Below, in pieces: positions 18,706-27,504 of a stretch of DNA of 64,000 bases. This DNA is from Pantoea piersonii (GTDB lineage: Bacteria; Pseudomonadota; Gammaproteobacteria; Enterobacterales; Enterobacteriaceae). Under the pieces are notes generated by a model, which was not told where the DNA came from, ran no database searches, and worked only from the letters and a program-made list of their open reading frames with translations. Every line of letters starts with the position of its first letter. Position 1 is the stretch's first letter. The position numbers and the translations under genes are program-made. The DNA lies in contig NZ_RARB01000001.1 in the NCBI RefSeq assembly GCF_003612015.1, forward strand, positions 496,001-560,000. The letters run 5' to 3'.

Positions 18706-18740
18706 ACGGCTTTTTGCGCAATCGCAAGCTTACAACCTGG

Positions 18741-18777
18741 AACAGAGGCGCTGCGCTGGCCTCTGTTTTCTCTTTTT
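18741..18777 (+). terminator. Attenuating terminator between potF and potG
   Basis: Nine-base stem AACAGAGGC / GCCTCTGTT with a nine-base loop and a T-rich tail TTCTCTTTTTT, 35 bases after potF and 45 before potG. Partial read-through would still express potGHI. Confidence 0.7.
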
Positions 18778-18822
18778 TAGCGGCTGGCTTAGCCGTTCCG
18801 CGTAGACCGGAGTGAACTGTTA

Positions 18823-19956
18823 GTGAACGACGCGATCCCTCGTCCCCCCCATAAAACCGCAAAGGCGTTAACGCCGCTGCTGGAGATCCACAACCTGACC
18901 AAGTCCTTCGACGGGCAGCACGCCGTCGATGACGTCAGCCTGACCATCTATAAAGGCGAAATTTTCGCGCTGCTCGGCGCCTCCGGCTGCGGAAAATCGA
19001 CGCTGCTGCGCATGCTGGCAGGGTTTGAGCCGCCGACCAGCGGGCAGATCGTGCTGGACGGACAGGATCTCTCCCACGTTCCGCCTTACCAGCGCCCGGT
19101 AAATATGATGTTTCAGTCCTACGCGCTCTTCCCGCATATGACGGTGGAGCAGAACATCGCGTTCGGGCTCAAACAGGACAGACTGCCGAAGGGCGAAATC
19201 ACGGCGCGCGTGCAGGAGATGCTGGCGCTGGTGCATATGCAGGAGTTCGCGAAGCGCAAGCCGCACCAGCTCTCCGGCGGCCAGCGTCAGCGCGTGGCGC
19301 TGGCGCGCAGCCTGGCGAAGCGTCCCAAGCTGCTGCTGCTCGACGAGCCGATGGGGGCGCTCGATAAAAAATTGCGCGACCGGATGCAGCTGGAAGTGGT
19401 AGACATCCTTGAGCGCGTTGGCGCGACCTGCGTGATGGTCACCCACGACCAGGAAGAGGCGATGACCATGGCGGGCCGCATTGCCATTATGAACCGCGGC
19501 AAGTTCGTGCAGATCGGCGAGCCGGAAGAGATTTATGAACATCCCACTACCGTTTACAGCGCCGAGTTTATCGGCTCGGTTAATGTCTTTAACGGCATGC
19601 TGCGTGAACGTCAGGAAGATGGTCTGGTCATCGACAGCCCGGGGCTGGTGCATCCGCTGAAGGTCGACTCCGACGTATCAGTACCGGATAACGTGCCGGT
19701 GCATGTCGCGCTGCGCCCGGAAAAAGTGATGCTGTGCGAAGAGGTGCCGGAAGATGGCTATAACTTCGCCGTTGGCGAAGTGGTGCATATCGCCTACCTC
19801 GGCGACCTCTCTATCTATCATGTGCGGCTGAAAAGCGGGCAGATGATCAGCGCCCAGCTGCAGAATGCCCACCGTTTCCGCAAAGGCCTGCCGACCTGGG
19901 GCGATGAAGTTCGCCTCTGCTGGGATGTCGACAGCTGTGTGGTGCTGACGGCTTAA
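18823..19956 (+). CDS. potG: Putrescine ABC importer ATP-binding protein PotG
   Basis: ATPase of the PotFGHI putrescine importer, 377 residues. It starts at a GTG (18823), aligning with the E. coli MNDAIPRP start. Motifs in order: Walker A GASGCGKST (about residue 52), Q-loop MMFQSYALFPHMTVEQN, ABC signature LSGGQRQRVALARSLA, Walker B LLLLDEPMGALD, H-loop VTHDQEEAM, and a C-terminal TOBE domain (HVALRPEKVM and beyond). potH starts 9 bases after the stop. Confidence 0.95.
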   Translation: MNDAIPRPPHKTAKALTPLLEIHNLTKSFDGQHAVDDVSLTIYKGEIFALLGASGCGKSTLLRMLAGFEPPTSGQIVLDGQDLSHVPPYQRPVNMMFQSYALFPHMTVEQNIAFGLKQDRLPKGEITARVQEMLALVHMQEFAKRKPHQLSGGQRQRVALARSLAKRPKLLLLDEPMGALDKKLRDRMQLEVVDILERVGATCVMVTHDQEEAMTMAGRIAIMNRGKFVQIGEPEEIYEHPTTVYSAEFIGSVNVFNGMLRERQEDGLVIDSPGLVHPLKVDSDVSVPDNVPVHVALRPEKVMLCEEVPEDGYNFAVGEVVHIAYLGDLSIYHVRLKSGQMISAQLQNAHRFRKGLPTWGDEVRLCWDVDSCVVLTA

Positions 19957-19965
19957 GGAGACGTA

Positions 19966-20931
19966 ATGAGCCAACTTTTTCACTCCAGCAAGCCGGTCCG
20001 CGCCCGGCTGGCCGGTACGCCGCTGCAGCGCTGGGCGACGCGCATGAAAATGCGTCACGGCCGCAAGCTGGCGATCGCGCTGCCTTACGTCTGGCTGGTG
20101 CTTTTTTTCCTGCTGCCGTTTTTGATTGTGCTGAAGATCAGCTTCGCCGATATTGCGCGCGCCATTCCGCCCTATACCGAGCTGATTAGCTGGGCTGACG
20201 ATCAGCTCAATATCGTGCTCAATCTGGGCAACTACCTGACGCTGACCGACGATCCGCTCTACGTGGACGCCTATCTGCAGTCGCTGAAGGTGGCGGCAAT
20301 TTCGACCTTGATCTGCCTGCTGGTGGGCTATCCGCTCGCCTGGGCGGTAGCGCACAGTAAGCCTTCGATGCGCACCATCCTGCTGCTGCTGGTGATCCTG
20401 CCGTCGTGGACCTCTTTCCTGGTGCGTGTCTACGCCTGGATGGGCCTGCTGAATAATAACGGCATCCTGAACCGCTTCCTGATGTGGCTGGGTGTTATCG
20501 ACCATCCGCTGGTGATCCTCTATACCAATACGGCGGTCTATATCGGTATCGTCTACTGTTACCTGCCGTTTATGGTGCTGCCGATCTATACCGCCCTGAC
20601 GCGCATCGACTATTCGCTGGTGGAAGCCTCGCTCGATCTCGGCGCGAAGCCGCTGAAAACCTTTTTCAGCGTAATTGTGCCGCTGACCAAAGGCGGCATT
20701 ATCGCCGGTTCGATGCTGGTCTTTATCCCGGCGGTGGGCGAATACGTCATTCCGGAACTGCTGGGCGGACCGGACAGCATTATGATTGGCCGTATCCTGT
20801 GGCAGGAATTTTTCAACAACCGCGACTGGCCGGTTGCCTCGGCGCTGGCGGTGATTATCCTGCTGATTTTGATTTTGCCTATCGTCTGGTTCCATAAGCA
20901 TCAAAACCGTGAAATGGGAGAGAAGGAATGA
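19966..20931 (+). CDS. potH: Putrescine ABC importer permease PotH
   Basis: Integral membrane permease, 321 residues, with six main membrane segments after a cytoplasmic basic N-terminus. Contains the conserved LLLLVILPSWTSFLVRVYAWMGLL and the EAA loop SLVEASLDLGAKPLKTFFSVIVPL (about residues 222-245) that docks onto PotG. Its last four bases (ATGA) form the start of potI, so the two permeases are translationally coupled. Confidence 0.95.
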   Translation: MSQLFHSSKPVRARLAGTPLQRWATRMKMRHGRKLAIALPYVWLVLFFLLPFLIVLKISFADIARAIPPYTELISWADDQLNIVLNLGNYLTLTDDPLYVDAYLQSLKVAAISTLICLLVGYPLAWAVAHSKPSMRTILLLLVILPSWTSFLVRVYAWMGLLNNNGILNRFLMWLGVIDHPLVILYTNTAVYIGIVYCYLPFMVLPIYTALTRIDYSLVEASLDLGAKPLKTFFSVIVPLTKGGIIAGSMLVFIPAVGEYVIPELLGGPDSIMIGRILWQEFFNNRDWPVASALAVIILLILILPIVWFHKHQNREMGEKE

Positions 20932-21773
20932 ACCAGCTGCCTGCGATCCGCTCGCCATGGCGCACCGCCATTCTGCTCTGCGGTTTCCTCTTTCTTTATG
21001 CGCCGATGCTGCTGCTGGTGGTCTACTCCTTTAACAGCTCGCAGCTGGTGACGGTATGGGAGAGCTTCTCTTTTCACTGGTATCGCGTGCTGTTTCAGGA
21101 CGACGCCATGCTCGACGCGGTAGGGCTGAGCCTGACCATCGCCGCGCTGAGCGCCACCATGGCGGTGGTGCTCGGCACGATGGCTGCGGTGGTGGTGGTG
21201 CGCTTTGGCCGTTTCCGCGGCCATACCGGCTTCGCCTTTATGCTGACCGCGCCGCTGGTGATGCCTGATGTGATCACCGGGCTGTCGCTGCTGCTGCTCT
21301 TCGTCGCCATGGGCAACGCTTTCGGCTGGCCGAGCGATCGCGGCATGCTGACCATCTGGCTGGCGCACGTCACCTTCTGTACCGCCTATGTGGCGGTGGT
21401 GATCAATTCACGCCTGCGCGAGCTCGATCGCTCCATCGAAGAGGCGGCGATGGATCTGGGCGCAACGCCGCTAAAGGTTTTCTTTGTGATTACCGTGCCG
21501 ATGATCGCACCAGCGATCGTTACCGGCTGGCTGCTGGCCTTTACGCTGTCGCTGGACGATCTGGTGATCGCCAGCTTCGTCACCGGGCCTGGCGCGACGA
21601 CCTTGCCGATGGCGATCTTCGCCACCGTACGACGCGGTGTAAACCCGGAAATTAACGCGCTGGCCTCGCTAATCCTGTTTGTGGTCGGGCTGGTTGGGTT
21701 TATCGCCTGGCGCTGGATGGCGCACGAAGAAAAGCAGCGTGTTCGCGATATTCAGAAAGCCAGACGTGGCTGA
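20928..21773 (+). CDS. potI: Putrescine ABC importer permease PotI
   Basis: Second permease of the putrescine importer, 281 residues like E. coli PotI. Six membrane segments; the EAA loop SIEEAAMDLGATPLKVFFVITVPM lies near residues 168-191 and the typical LSLDDLVIASFVTGPGATTLPM follows. Overlaps potH by four bases. A long GC stem downstream probably ends the operon. Confidence 0.95.
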   Translation: MNQLPAIRSPWRTAILLCGFLFLYAPMLLLVVYSFNSSQLVTVWESFSFHWYRVLFQDDAMLDAVGLSLTIAALSATMAVVLGTMAAVVVVRFGRFRGHTGFAFMLTAPLVMPDVITGLSLLLLFVAMGNAFGWPSDRGMLTIWLAHVTFCTAYVAVVINSRLRELDRSIEEAAMDLGATPLKVFFVITVPMIAPAIVTGWLLAFTLSLDDLVIASFVTGPGATTLPMAIFATVRRGVNPEINALASLILFVVGLVGFIAWRWMAHEEKQRVRDIQKARRG

Positions 21774-21797
21774 AATCCGCAGCTTTTGCCACTATAA

Positions 21798-21823
21798 AAG
21801 CGGGCGGTTTTTTCCGCCCGCTT
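21798..21823 (+). terminator. Terminator-like hairpin after potI
   Basis: Ten-base perfect stem AAGCGGGCGG / CCGCCCGCTT with a six-T loop, 24 bases after potI and 24 before ybjO. No T-run follows, so termination may be partial. Confidence 0.65.
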
Positions 21824-21846
21824 GCGTACCGTGACGGAGCCTTACC

Positions 21847-22314
21847 ATGTCGGAAACCCTGAAAAACAGCGATTTTATCTCTCTCGCCCCCGTATCGGTG
21901 ACGGTCGCGGGCATCGCCATTATCGCCACGCGCTGCCTGAGCGTGCTGATGCTGGCGAACGAGCTGGGCTTTGAGGAGATAGTGAACTTTGTTCACCGCA
22001 GCGCGCAGGCCTGGGATTCCACCCTTATCTTTATCGCCAGCCAGCTGATCTTTTTTTATGAGCTGCGCTGCGCCTTTCTGCTGTTGCGCGGCAGCAACCG
22101 CGGCCGCTGGGGCTTTTTCGCCACCCAGATCGCGGTGCTGCTCTATATGCTGCTGGCGTCGACTGGCGCTATCTACCCGGAGATTTTCAGCATCAGCGGC
22201 GCGAACAACGCGCAAATAATTCACCATACGCTGATGCAAAAGCTGCCCGATTTGCTGGTGCTGGGACTGCTGTTTGTGCCGGCCAGCAGCCGCGCATTTT
22301 TCCGTAAGCGGTGA
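21847..22314 (+). CDS. ybjO: Inner membrane protein YbjO (DUF2593)
   Basis: Membrane protein of 155 residues with four hydrophobic segments (about 18-38, 60-78, 90-112, 128-146). Position between potI and rlmC and the sequence (FISLAPVSVTVAGIAIIATRCLSVLML, LRGSNRGRWGF) match E. coli YbjO. Function unknown. May be reached by read-through from potFGHI. Confidence 0.88.
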   Translation: MSETLKNSDFISLAPVSVTVAGIAIIATRCLSVLMLANELGFEEIVNFVHRSAQAWDSTLIFIASQLIFFYELRCAFLLLRGSNRGRWGFFATQIAVLLYMLLASTGAIYPEIFSISGANNAQIIHHTLMQKLPDLLVLGLLFVPASSRAFFRKR

Positions 22315-22363
22315 TACAATCGCGCTCCGCCCGAACCCCTGGGAGTAACACAGGCCTTACCCG

Positions 22364-23515
22364 ATGCAATGCGCGCTCTATGACGCCGACCGCTGCCGTT
22401 CATGTCAGTGGCTGGAAAAACCCTATTCGCAACAGCTCAGCGACAAGCAGGCGCGGCTGGAAGCGCTGCTGGCGCAGCAGCCGGTAGCGCAGTGGCTGCC
22501 GCCGGTGACCTCGGCGCAGCAGGCGTTTCGCAACAAGGCGAAGATGGTGGTCAGCGGCAGCGTGGAGCGTCCGGTGCTGGGCATGGTGCAGCGCGACGGC
22601 AGCGCAGTGGATCTCAGTACCTGTCCACTCTATCCAGAGAGCTTTGCGCCGGTTTTTGCCGCGCTGAAACCCTTTATCGCCCGTGCGGGCTTAACTCCCT
22701 ATAACGTGGCACGCAGGCGCGGCGAGCTGAAATTTCTGCTGCTGACCGAAAGCACGCAGGGCGGCATGATGCTGCGCTTTGTGCTGCGCTCCCGGGAAAA
22801 ACTGGATCAGCTGCGTGCCGCGCTGCCGTGGCTGCAGCAACAGCTGCCGCAGCTTAAGGTGATCTCCGCGAATATACAGCCGGTGCATATGGCGATTCTG
22901 GAAGGGGATGAGGAGATTGCGCTGACGCCGTCTCAGTCGCTGGCGGAGAGCTTTAATCAGGTACCGCTCTGGATCCGACCGCAGAGCTTTTTCCAGACTA
23001 ACCCGCAGGTTGCCGCCGCGCTCTACGCTACGGCGCGCGACTGGGTGCGCGAGCTGGCGATCGGCAGCATGTGGGATCTCTTCTGCGGCGTCGGCGGTTT
23101 TGGCCTGCACTGCGCCACGCCGCAGATGCAGCTGACCGGCATCGAGATCAGCGCCGAGGCAATCGCCTGCGCGCAGCGTTCGGCGGAGATGCTGGGGCTG
23201 GAAAAGGTCAGTTTCGCCGCGCTCGACTCGACCGCTTTCGCTACCGGACGCGACGCGGTGCCCGATCTGGTGCTGGTCAATCCGCCGCGCCGCGGCATCG
23301 GCAAAGCGCTGTGCGACTACCTGAGCCGTATGGCGCCCGGCTATATTCTCTACTCCAGCTGCAATCCCGAAAGCATGGCGCAGGATATTGCGCGTCTGGC
23401 GGACTATCGCGTAACGCGCGTGCAGCTGTTCGATATGTTTCCGCACACCGCGCATTTTGAGGTGCTGAGCCTGCTGACGCGCCAGGATGCGCAAGAGGGT
23501 GGGCCAGCGTCCTGA
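22364..23515 (+). CDS. rlmC: 23S rRNA (uracil747-C5)-methyltransferase RlmC
   Basis: SAM-dependent methyltransferase making m5U747 in 23S rRNA, 383 residues. The [4Fe-4S] cysteines C3, C11 and C14 ([14 protein letters not shown]) are at the same positions as in E. coli; the fourth is in DLSTCPLYP. The SAM motif is [16 protein letters not shown], and the catalytic cysteine is in the [12 protein letters not shown] motif near residue 330, preceded by [11 protein letters not shown]. It lacks the TRAM domain found in RlmD, as expected for RlmC. Converges on artJ with 63 bases between. Confidence 0.95.
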   Translation: MQCALYDADRCRSCQWLEKPYSQQLSDKQARLEALLAQQPVAQWLPPVTSAQQAFRNKAKMVVSGSVERPVLGMVQRDGSAVDLSTCPLYPESFAPVFAALKPFIARAGLTPYNVARRRGELKFLLLTESTQGGMMLRFVLRSREKLDQLRAALPWLQQQLPQLKVISANIQPVHMAILEGDEEIALTPSQSLAESFNQVPLWIRPQSFFQTNPQVAAALYATARDWVRELAIGSMWDLFCGVGGFGLHCATPQMQLTGIEISAEAIACAQRSAEMLGLEKVSFAALDSTAFATGRDAVPDLVLVNPPRRGIGKALCDYLSRMAPGYILYSSCNPESMAQDIARLADYRVTRVQLFDMFPHTAHFEVLSLLTRQDAQEGGPAS

Positions 23516-23578
23516 CAGCCTGTACTGAGGACGATGCAGAACCGGTCAGGCTTCAGCCCGCTGGCCCATAGCGGCGAA

Positions 23579-24310
23579 TTACTCGGGGAACCACTTCTGA
23601 TTGAGCTGCTGCAGGACGCCGTTGTGCTTCAGCGTCGCCAGCGCGCCGTTCAGCCTGTCGCGCAGCGTGTCGTTGCCTTTACGCACCGCAATGCCCAGGC
23701 CGGTGCCAAAGTAAGCCTTATCCGTCACGTGCTCGCCAATCGGGGCTAAATCCGCGTTGGTTTTCAGCCACTGATTCACTACCGCCGTATCGCCGAAGAC
23801 ACCGTCTATACGGCCGTTTTTCATATCGAGAATGGCGTTCTGATAGCTGTCGTAGGCGACGGCGGCGATCTCAGGATGCTTCTCCTGCAGATATTTCTGG
23901 TGCGTCGTGCCGTTCTCAACGCCGATACGTTTGCCCTTCAGCGAGGCGAAATCGCTGAACTTGCCTTTGCGCGCGATAACGATAGCGGAGTTGGCGTAGT
24001 AGGGCTGGGTAAAGTCCACCTGCTTGCTGCGCTCGTCGGTAATATCCATGCCGGAGATGACCGCGTCAAAACGGCGGAACTTCAGCGACGGGATCAGGCT
24101 ATCGAACGCGTTATTGGTGAAGGTGCACTCCGCCTTTAACTGCTGGCAGAGCGCCTTCGCCAGATCGATATCGTATCCCACGATCTGGTTGTCGCGATCC
24201 AGCGATTCAAACGGGGGATAGGTAGCGGAAGAGGCGAAGCGAATTGTCTCTGCCGCGTGGGCGCTCATTGCCAGAGTCGCCAGCGCGGCGGCAAGGATCC
24301 ATTTTTTCAT
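23579..24310 (-). CDS. artJ: Arginine-binding periplasmic protein ArtJ
   Basis: Periplasmic receptor feeding L-arginine to the ArtQMP importer, 243 residues from the ATG at 24310 (matching E. coli; an upstream codon at 24331 is not conserved). Signal peptide MKKWILAAALATLAMSAHA, then the SBP_bac_3 fold with SATYPPFESLD, DIDLAKALCQQLKAECTFTN, FDSLIPSLKFRRFDAVISGMDIT and GTTHQKYL. It is a paralogue of ArtI at 25820-26551 (clearly alignable along its whole length). It has its own promoter region with ArgR-like sites after the artPIQM terminator. Confidence 0.93.
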   Translation of the reverse strand: MKKWILAAALATLAMSAHAAETIRFASSATYPPFESLDRDNQIVGYDIDLAKALCQQLKAECTFTNNAFDSLIPSLKFRRFDAVISGMDITDERSKQVDFTQPYYANSAIVIARKGKFSDFASLKGKRIGVENGTTHQKYLQEKHPEIAAVAYDSYQNAILDMKNGRIDGVFGDTAVVNQWLKTNADLAPIGEHVTDKAYFGTGLGIAVRKGNDTLRDRLNGALATLKHNGVLQQLNQKWFPE

Positions 24311-24364
24311 CGTGTAACTCCTGAAAGCCATACCAGAGGCGGAACGGTTGACACGATGCCAGCA

Positions 24365-24403
24365 AATGAATCCTTATGCAATATTTGTGAGTAAAAAATT
24401 AAA
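24365..24403 (-). promoter_or_regulatory. Candidate ArgR sites upstream of artJ
   Basis: AATGAATCCTTATGCAAT (24365-24382) matches TGAATwwwwATTCA at 9 of 10 fixed positions. Three bases on, 24386-24403 is a weak second box (TGAGT...AATTA). The three-base gap is the canonical ArgR pair spacing. The pair sits 55-93 bases upstream of the artJ start. Confidence 0.6.
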
Positions 24404-24423
24404 AAGGCGAGCATTGCTCGCCT
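24401..24423 (-). terminator. Terminator of the artPIQM operon
   Basis: Eight-base stem AGGCGAGC / GCTCGCCT followed on the minus strand by TTTTTAATTTTTT; 6 bases after the artM stop. Confidence 0.85.
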
Positions 24424-24428
24424 GGATA

Positions 24429-25097
24429 TTAACTTCTGCGCTCAAAGGCCAGCGCGCGCCGCTCAATCAGCCGCATCATCAGCGTCAGCAGGCCATTCAC
24501 CACCAGATAAACCAGCCCGGCGGCGGCGAACACCATCACGTCATAGGTGCGGCCGTAGAGCAGCTGACCGTGGCCCATCACTTCCATCAGCGTAATGGTG
24601 TAGGCAAGCGATGTGCCTTTAAACACCAGCACCACCTCGTTGGAGTAGGAGGAGAGGGCGCGTTTAAACGCATAGGGCAGCAGAATGCGCAGCGTATCTT
24701 TACGGCTCATTCCCAGCGCGGCGCAGGATTGCCACTGGCCTGCCGGAATGGCGCGCATCGCGCCGTAAAAGAGCTGCGTGGTATAGGCGGCGCTGTTGAG
24801 CGACAGCGCCAGCATGGCGCAGAGCCACGGCTGCGACAGCAGATGCCACAGCCAGGGAATGCTTTGCAGGCCGGGAAACTGGCCGGGGCCGTAGTAGATC
24901 AGGAAGATCTGCACCAGCAGCGGCGTGCCGGTAAACAGGGTGATATATATTTTCACCAGCGGATTCAGCAGCGGCGTTTTCAGCGACAGCACGACGGTAA
25001 AAAGCAGCGCCAGAACCAGCGCCACCAGCAGCGACGCCAGCGTCAGCGTCAGGCTGGTATGCAGCCCTTTCAGGATCTCAGGCAGGTAGCTCAGCAT
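24429..25097 (-). CDS. artM: Arginine ABC importer permease ArtM
   Basis: Permease of the arginine importer, 222 residues, His/Glu/Gln/Arg/opine family. Features: LSYLPEILKGLHTSLTLTLASLL at the start, FTGTPLLVQIFLIYYGPGQF (conserved R/TGTPLLVQ motif) and the EAA-like loop AIPAGQWQSCAALGMSRKDTLRILLPYAFKRA. The ATG overlaps the artQ stop (TGATG), so the two are coupled. Confidence 0.95.
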   Translation of the reverse strand: MLSYLPEILKGLHTSLTLTLASLLVALVLALLFTVVLSLKTPLLNPLVKIYITLFTGTPLLVQIFLIYYGPGQFPGLQSIPWLWHLLSQPWLCAMLALSLNSAAYTTQLFYGAMRAIPAGQWQSCAALGMSRKDTLRILLPYAFKRALSSYSNEVVLVFKGTSLAYTITLMEVMGHGQLLYGRTYDVMVFAAAGLVYLVVNGLLTLMMRLIERRALAFERRS

Positions 25098-25813
25098 CAG
25101 CTATTTCCTCGCTCGAAGCGGGTAGTGCGCAGCTCGATACGGCGCAGCACCGCCTGGCTCAGCAGCGTAATCACCAGATAGATGGCCGCCGCAATCAGAA
25201 ACCAGGTAAAAGGCTCCTGGGTGCGGGTCGCAATGCTTTTGGTTTGCAGCATCAGATCGTTAACGCTGATCAGCGATACCAGCGCAGTATCTTTCAGCAG
25301 CACCAGCCACTGGTTGCCGAGGCCCGGCAGCGCGTGACGCCACATCTGCGGCATAATCAGACGCAGAAAAATAGCGGACTTTTTCATGCCCAGCGCCTGA
25401 CCCGACTCCCATTGACCCTGCGGCACCGCCTTCAGCGCGCCGCGCAGAGTTTGCGAGGCGTAGGCGGAGTAGAGGATCGCCAGCGCGATGACCCCACACA
25501 GAAACGGACTGACGTCGAAGTTTTCGATCGCCACCTGCACCGGCAGCTTAAACAGGCCAAAATTCAGGGTAAAGCCGTCGGAAAGCACCAGCAGCAGCTG
25601 CGAAGCGCCGAAGTAGATAAACAGCACCACCAGGATCTCCGGCAGGCCGCGGATCAGCGTTACCAGCGCCGTGCCGATCCACGCCAGCGGCTTAAACCGC
25701 AGCGATTCCCAGCCGGCAAAAATCATCGCCAGCGCAAGGCCGGCGATCAGGGCGCAAACAGCGAGGCCGACGGTCATGCCGGCGGCGCTGGCGAGAGGAT
25801 AGAACTCACTCAT
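25097..25813 (-). CDS. artQ: Arginine ABC importer permease ArtQ
   Basis: Partner permease of ArtM, 238 residues. Begins [26 protein letters not shown]; contains [24 protein letters not shown] (RGxPEIL motif) and the cytoplasmic loop [39 protein letters not shown] that contacts ArtP. artI ends 6 bases upstream. Paralogous to ArtM. Confidence 0.95.
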   Translation of the reverse strand: MSEFYPLASAAGMTVGLAVCALIAGLALAMIFAGWESLRFKPLAWIGTALVTLIRGLPEILVVLFIYFGASQLLLVLSDGFTLNFGLFKLPVQVAIENFDVSPFLCGVIALAILYSAYASQTLRGALKAVPQGQWESGQALGMKKSAIFLRLIMPQMWRHALPGLGNQWLVLLKDTALVSLISVNDLMLQTKSIATRTQEPFTWFLIAAAIYLVITLLSQAVLRRIELRTTRFERGNS

Positions 25814-25819
25814 CGGTAA

Positions 25820-26551
25820 TTACTGCTGGAACCATTTGCTGTAGATGGTTTTGTAAGTGCCATCGGCCTTCACCTTATCCAGCGCGGCGTTAAACTTCGC
25901 CTGCAGATCGGTGTTGCCCTGACGTACGGCGATGCCGAGACCTGTGCCGAAGTACGCTTTGTCCGTCACTTTGTCGCCGACCGCCGCCAGGCTGGCGTTC
26001 TGCTTCAGCCACTCGTTAACGACCGCGGTGTCGCCGAATACCGCATCGATACGGCCGTTTTTCAGATCCAGCACCGCGTTCTGGTAGCTGTCGTAAGGCA
26101 CAGTGGTGATGTCGGCATGCTGATCGTTAAGGTATTTCTGGTGCGTCGTGCCGTTCTGTACGCCGACGCGCTTGCCTTTCAGCGCGGCCACATCGGCCAC
26201 CTTGCCTTTCTGCGCGATAAACAGCGCGGAGTTGTCATAGTAAGGCTTGCTGAATAGCACCTGCTTTTCACGTTCCGGGGTGATATCCATACCGGCCATT
26301 ACCGCATCGAAACGGCGGAACTTCAGGCTCGGTATCAGGCTGTCGAACGCCTGGTTGGTAAAGGTGCAGGTCGCGTTCATCTCTTTACAGAGCGCATTCG
26401 CCAGGTCGACGTCAAAGCCCTGAATCTTGTTGCTGGAATCGACAAACTCAAACGGAGGATAGGAGGCTTCGGTGGCGAAGCGAATAGTCTGGGCAGCAGA
26501 CGCGCTCAGGCTCAGACCAGCAAGCAGTGCAGCAAGGACGATTTTTTTCAT
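25820..26551 (-). CDS. artI: Periplasmic binding protein ArtI of the arginine importer
   Basis: SBP_bac_3 periplasmic protein of 243 residues with signal peptide MKKIVLAALLAGLSLSASA. Shares with ArtJ the FDSLIPSLKFRRFDAV-x-GMDIT and GTTHQKYL segments; E. coli ArtI is the operon copy whose ligand is less certain than that of ArtJ, probably a basic amino acid. Lies between artP and artQ in the operon, 15 bases after artP. Confidence 0.93.
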   Translation of the reverse strand: MKKIVLAALLAGLSLSASAAQTIRFATEASYPPFEFVDSSNKIQGFDVDLANALCKEMNATCTFTNQAFDSLIPSLKFRRFDAVMAGMDITPEREKQVLFSKPYYDNSALFIAQKGKVADVAALKGKRVGVQNGTTHQKYLNDQHADITTVPYDSYQNAVLDLKNGRIDAVFGDTAVVNEWLKQNASLAAVGDKVTDKAYFGTGLGIAVRQGNTDLQAKFNAALDKVKADGTYKTIYSKWFQQ

Positions 26552-26566
26552 TTAGAGCTTCCTGAC

Positions 26567-27295
26567 TTAGTGCGAAAGATAATGTGCAAACGCCTCGGTT
26601 TGCGGCTGTGTAAATCGGCTGGCGTCACCCTGTTCCACGATATGGCCGTTCTCCATATAGACCACGCGGCTGGCGGTTTTACGGGCGACTTCTACCTCGT
26701 GCGTAACGATAACCTGGGTAATGTGCGTCTGGGCGAGTTCGCGGATAATGCTGACGATCTGCGCGGTAATTTCCGGATCGAGCGCGGCGGTCGGCTCATC
26801 GAACAGCAGCACCTGCGGCTCCATCATCAGGGCGCGCGCGATGGCGACACGCTGCTGCTGGCCGCCGGAGAGGTGCAGCGGAAAACGATCGGCGTAGGGC
26901 GTGAGGCGCAGGCGATCCAGCAGCTTGTCGGCGCGCGCGCGGGCATCCGCTTTGCTGAGGCCCAGCACGCGGCATGGCGCTTCGATCAGGTTCTGCACCA
27001 CGGTCAGATGCGGCCAGAGGTTATATTGCTGGAAGACCATACCGACATTCTGACGCAGTTCGCGGATGGCGGCGTCAGAGGGCGTTTTATTGAAGTCGAA
27101 ATGATTACCGGCGATTTTCAGGCTGCCTGAGCGAGGCTGCTCCAGCAGGTTAAGCACGCGCAGGAGTGAACTTTTCCCCGCGCCGCTTGGGCCGAGCAGC
27201 ACCAGCGTTTCGCCTTGCGGGCAATCCAGATTGATGTCAAACAGCGCCTGGTGGGCGCCGTAAAAGCAGTTAATCCCGTTTAGTTGAATACTCAT
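26567..27295 (-). CDS. artP: Arginine ABC importer ATP-binding protein ArtP
   Basis: ATPase of the arginine importer, 242 residues from the ATG at 27295 ([20 protein letters not shown] is essentially the E. coli start; upstream in-frame codons at 27340 are rejected). Walker [11 protein letters not shown]-loop [13 protein letters not shown], signature [16 protein letters not shown], Walker [16 protein letters not shown]-loop VTHEVEVA. First gene of artPIQM. Confidence 0.96.
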   Translation of the reverse strand: MSIQLNGINCFYGAHQALFDINLDCPQGETLVLLGPSGAGKSSLLRVLNLLEQPRSGSLKIAGNHFDFNKTPSDAAIRELRQNVGMVFQQYNLWPHLTVVQNLIEAPCRVLGLSKADARARADKLLDRLRLTPYADRFPLHLSGGQQQRVAIARALMMEPQVLLFDEPTAALDPEITAQIVSIIRELAQTHITQVIVTHEVEVARKTASRVVYMENGHIVEQGDASRFTQPQTEAFAHYLSH

Positions 27296-27303
27296 GCGCA
27301 AAT

Positions 27304-27357
27304 TTTGAATAGCCATTAGTGCCGCGAATCTTAACCGCACCAGAATAGTTATGCAAA
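27304..27357 (-). promoter_or_regulatory. Candidate ArgR sites upstream of artP
   Basis: Two ArgR-like boxes: 27304-27321 (TGAAT-AGCC-ATTAG) and 27340-27357 (aGAAT-AGTT-ATgCA). Each matches about 8 of 10 fixed positions. They begin 9 bases upstream of the artP ATG; their separation (36 bases centre to centre) is not the canonical 21, so at least one may be a half of another pair. Confidence 0.45.
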
Positions 27358-27452
27358 TGAAGTGGGTTAAAATTTATTAAACCGCAGAGAAACAGTTAAA
27401 GGGTAGCACAATATCGCGCCACTCAACGTCGCCAGGCCAGGCAGGCGGCGAT

Positions 27453-27487
27453 GATGTAAAAAAACGCGCCGCTGTTCAGCGGCGCGC
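27453..27487 (-). terminator. Terminator after ybjP
   Basis: Stem CGCGCCGCTG / CAGCGGCGCG (27465-27486), followed on the minus strand by a TTTTTTTACATC tail; 18 bases beyond the ybjP stop. Confidence 0.85.
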
Positions 27488-27504
27488 GTCATAAAACCTG
27501 AGGG

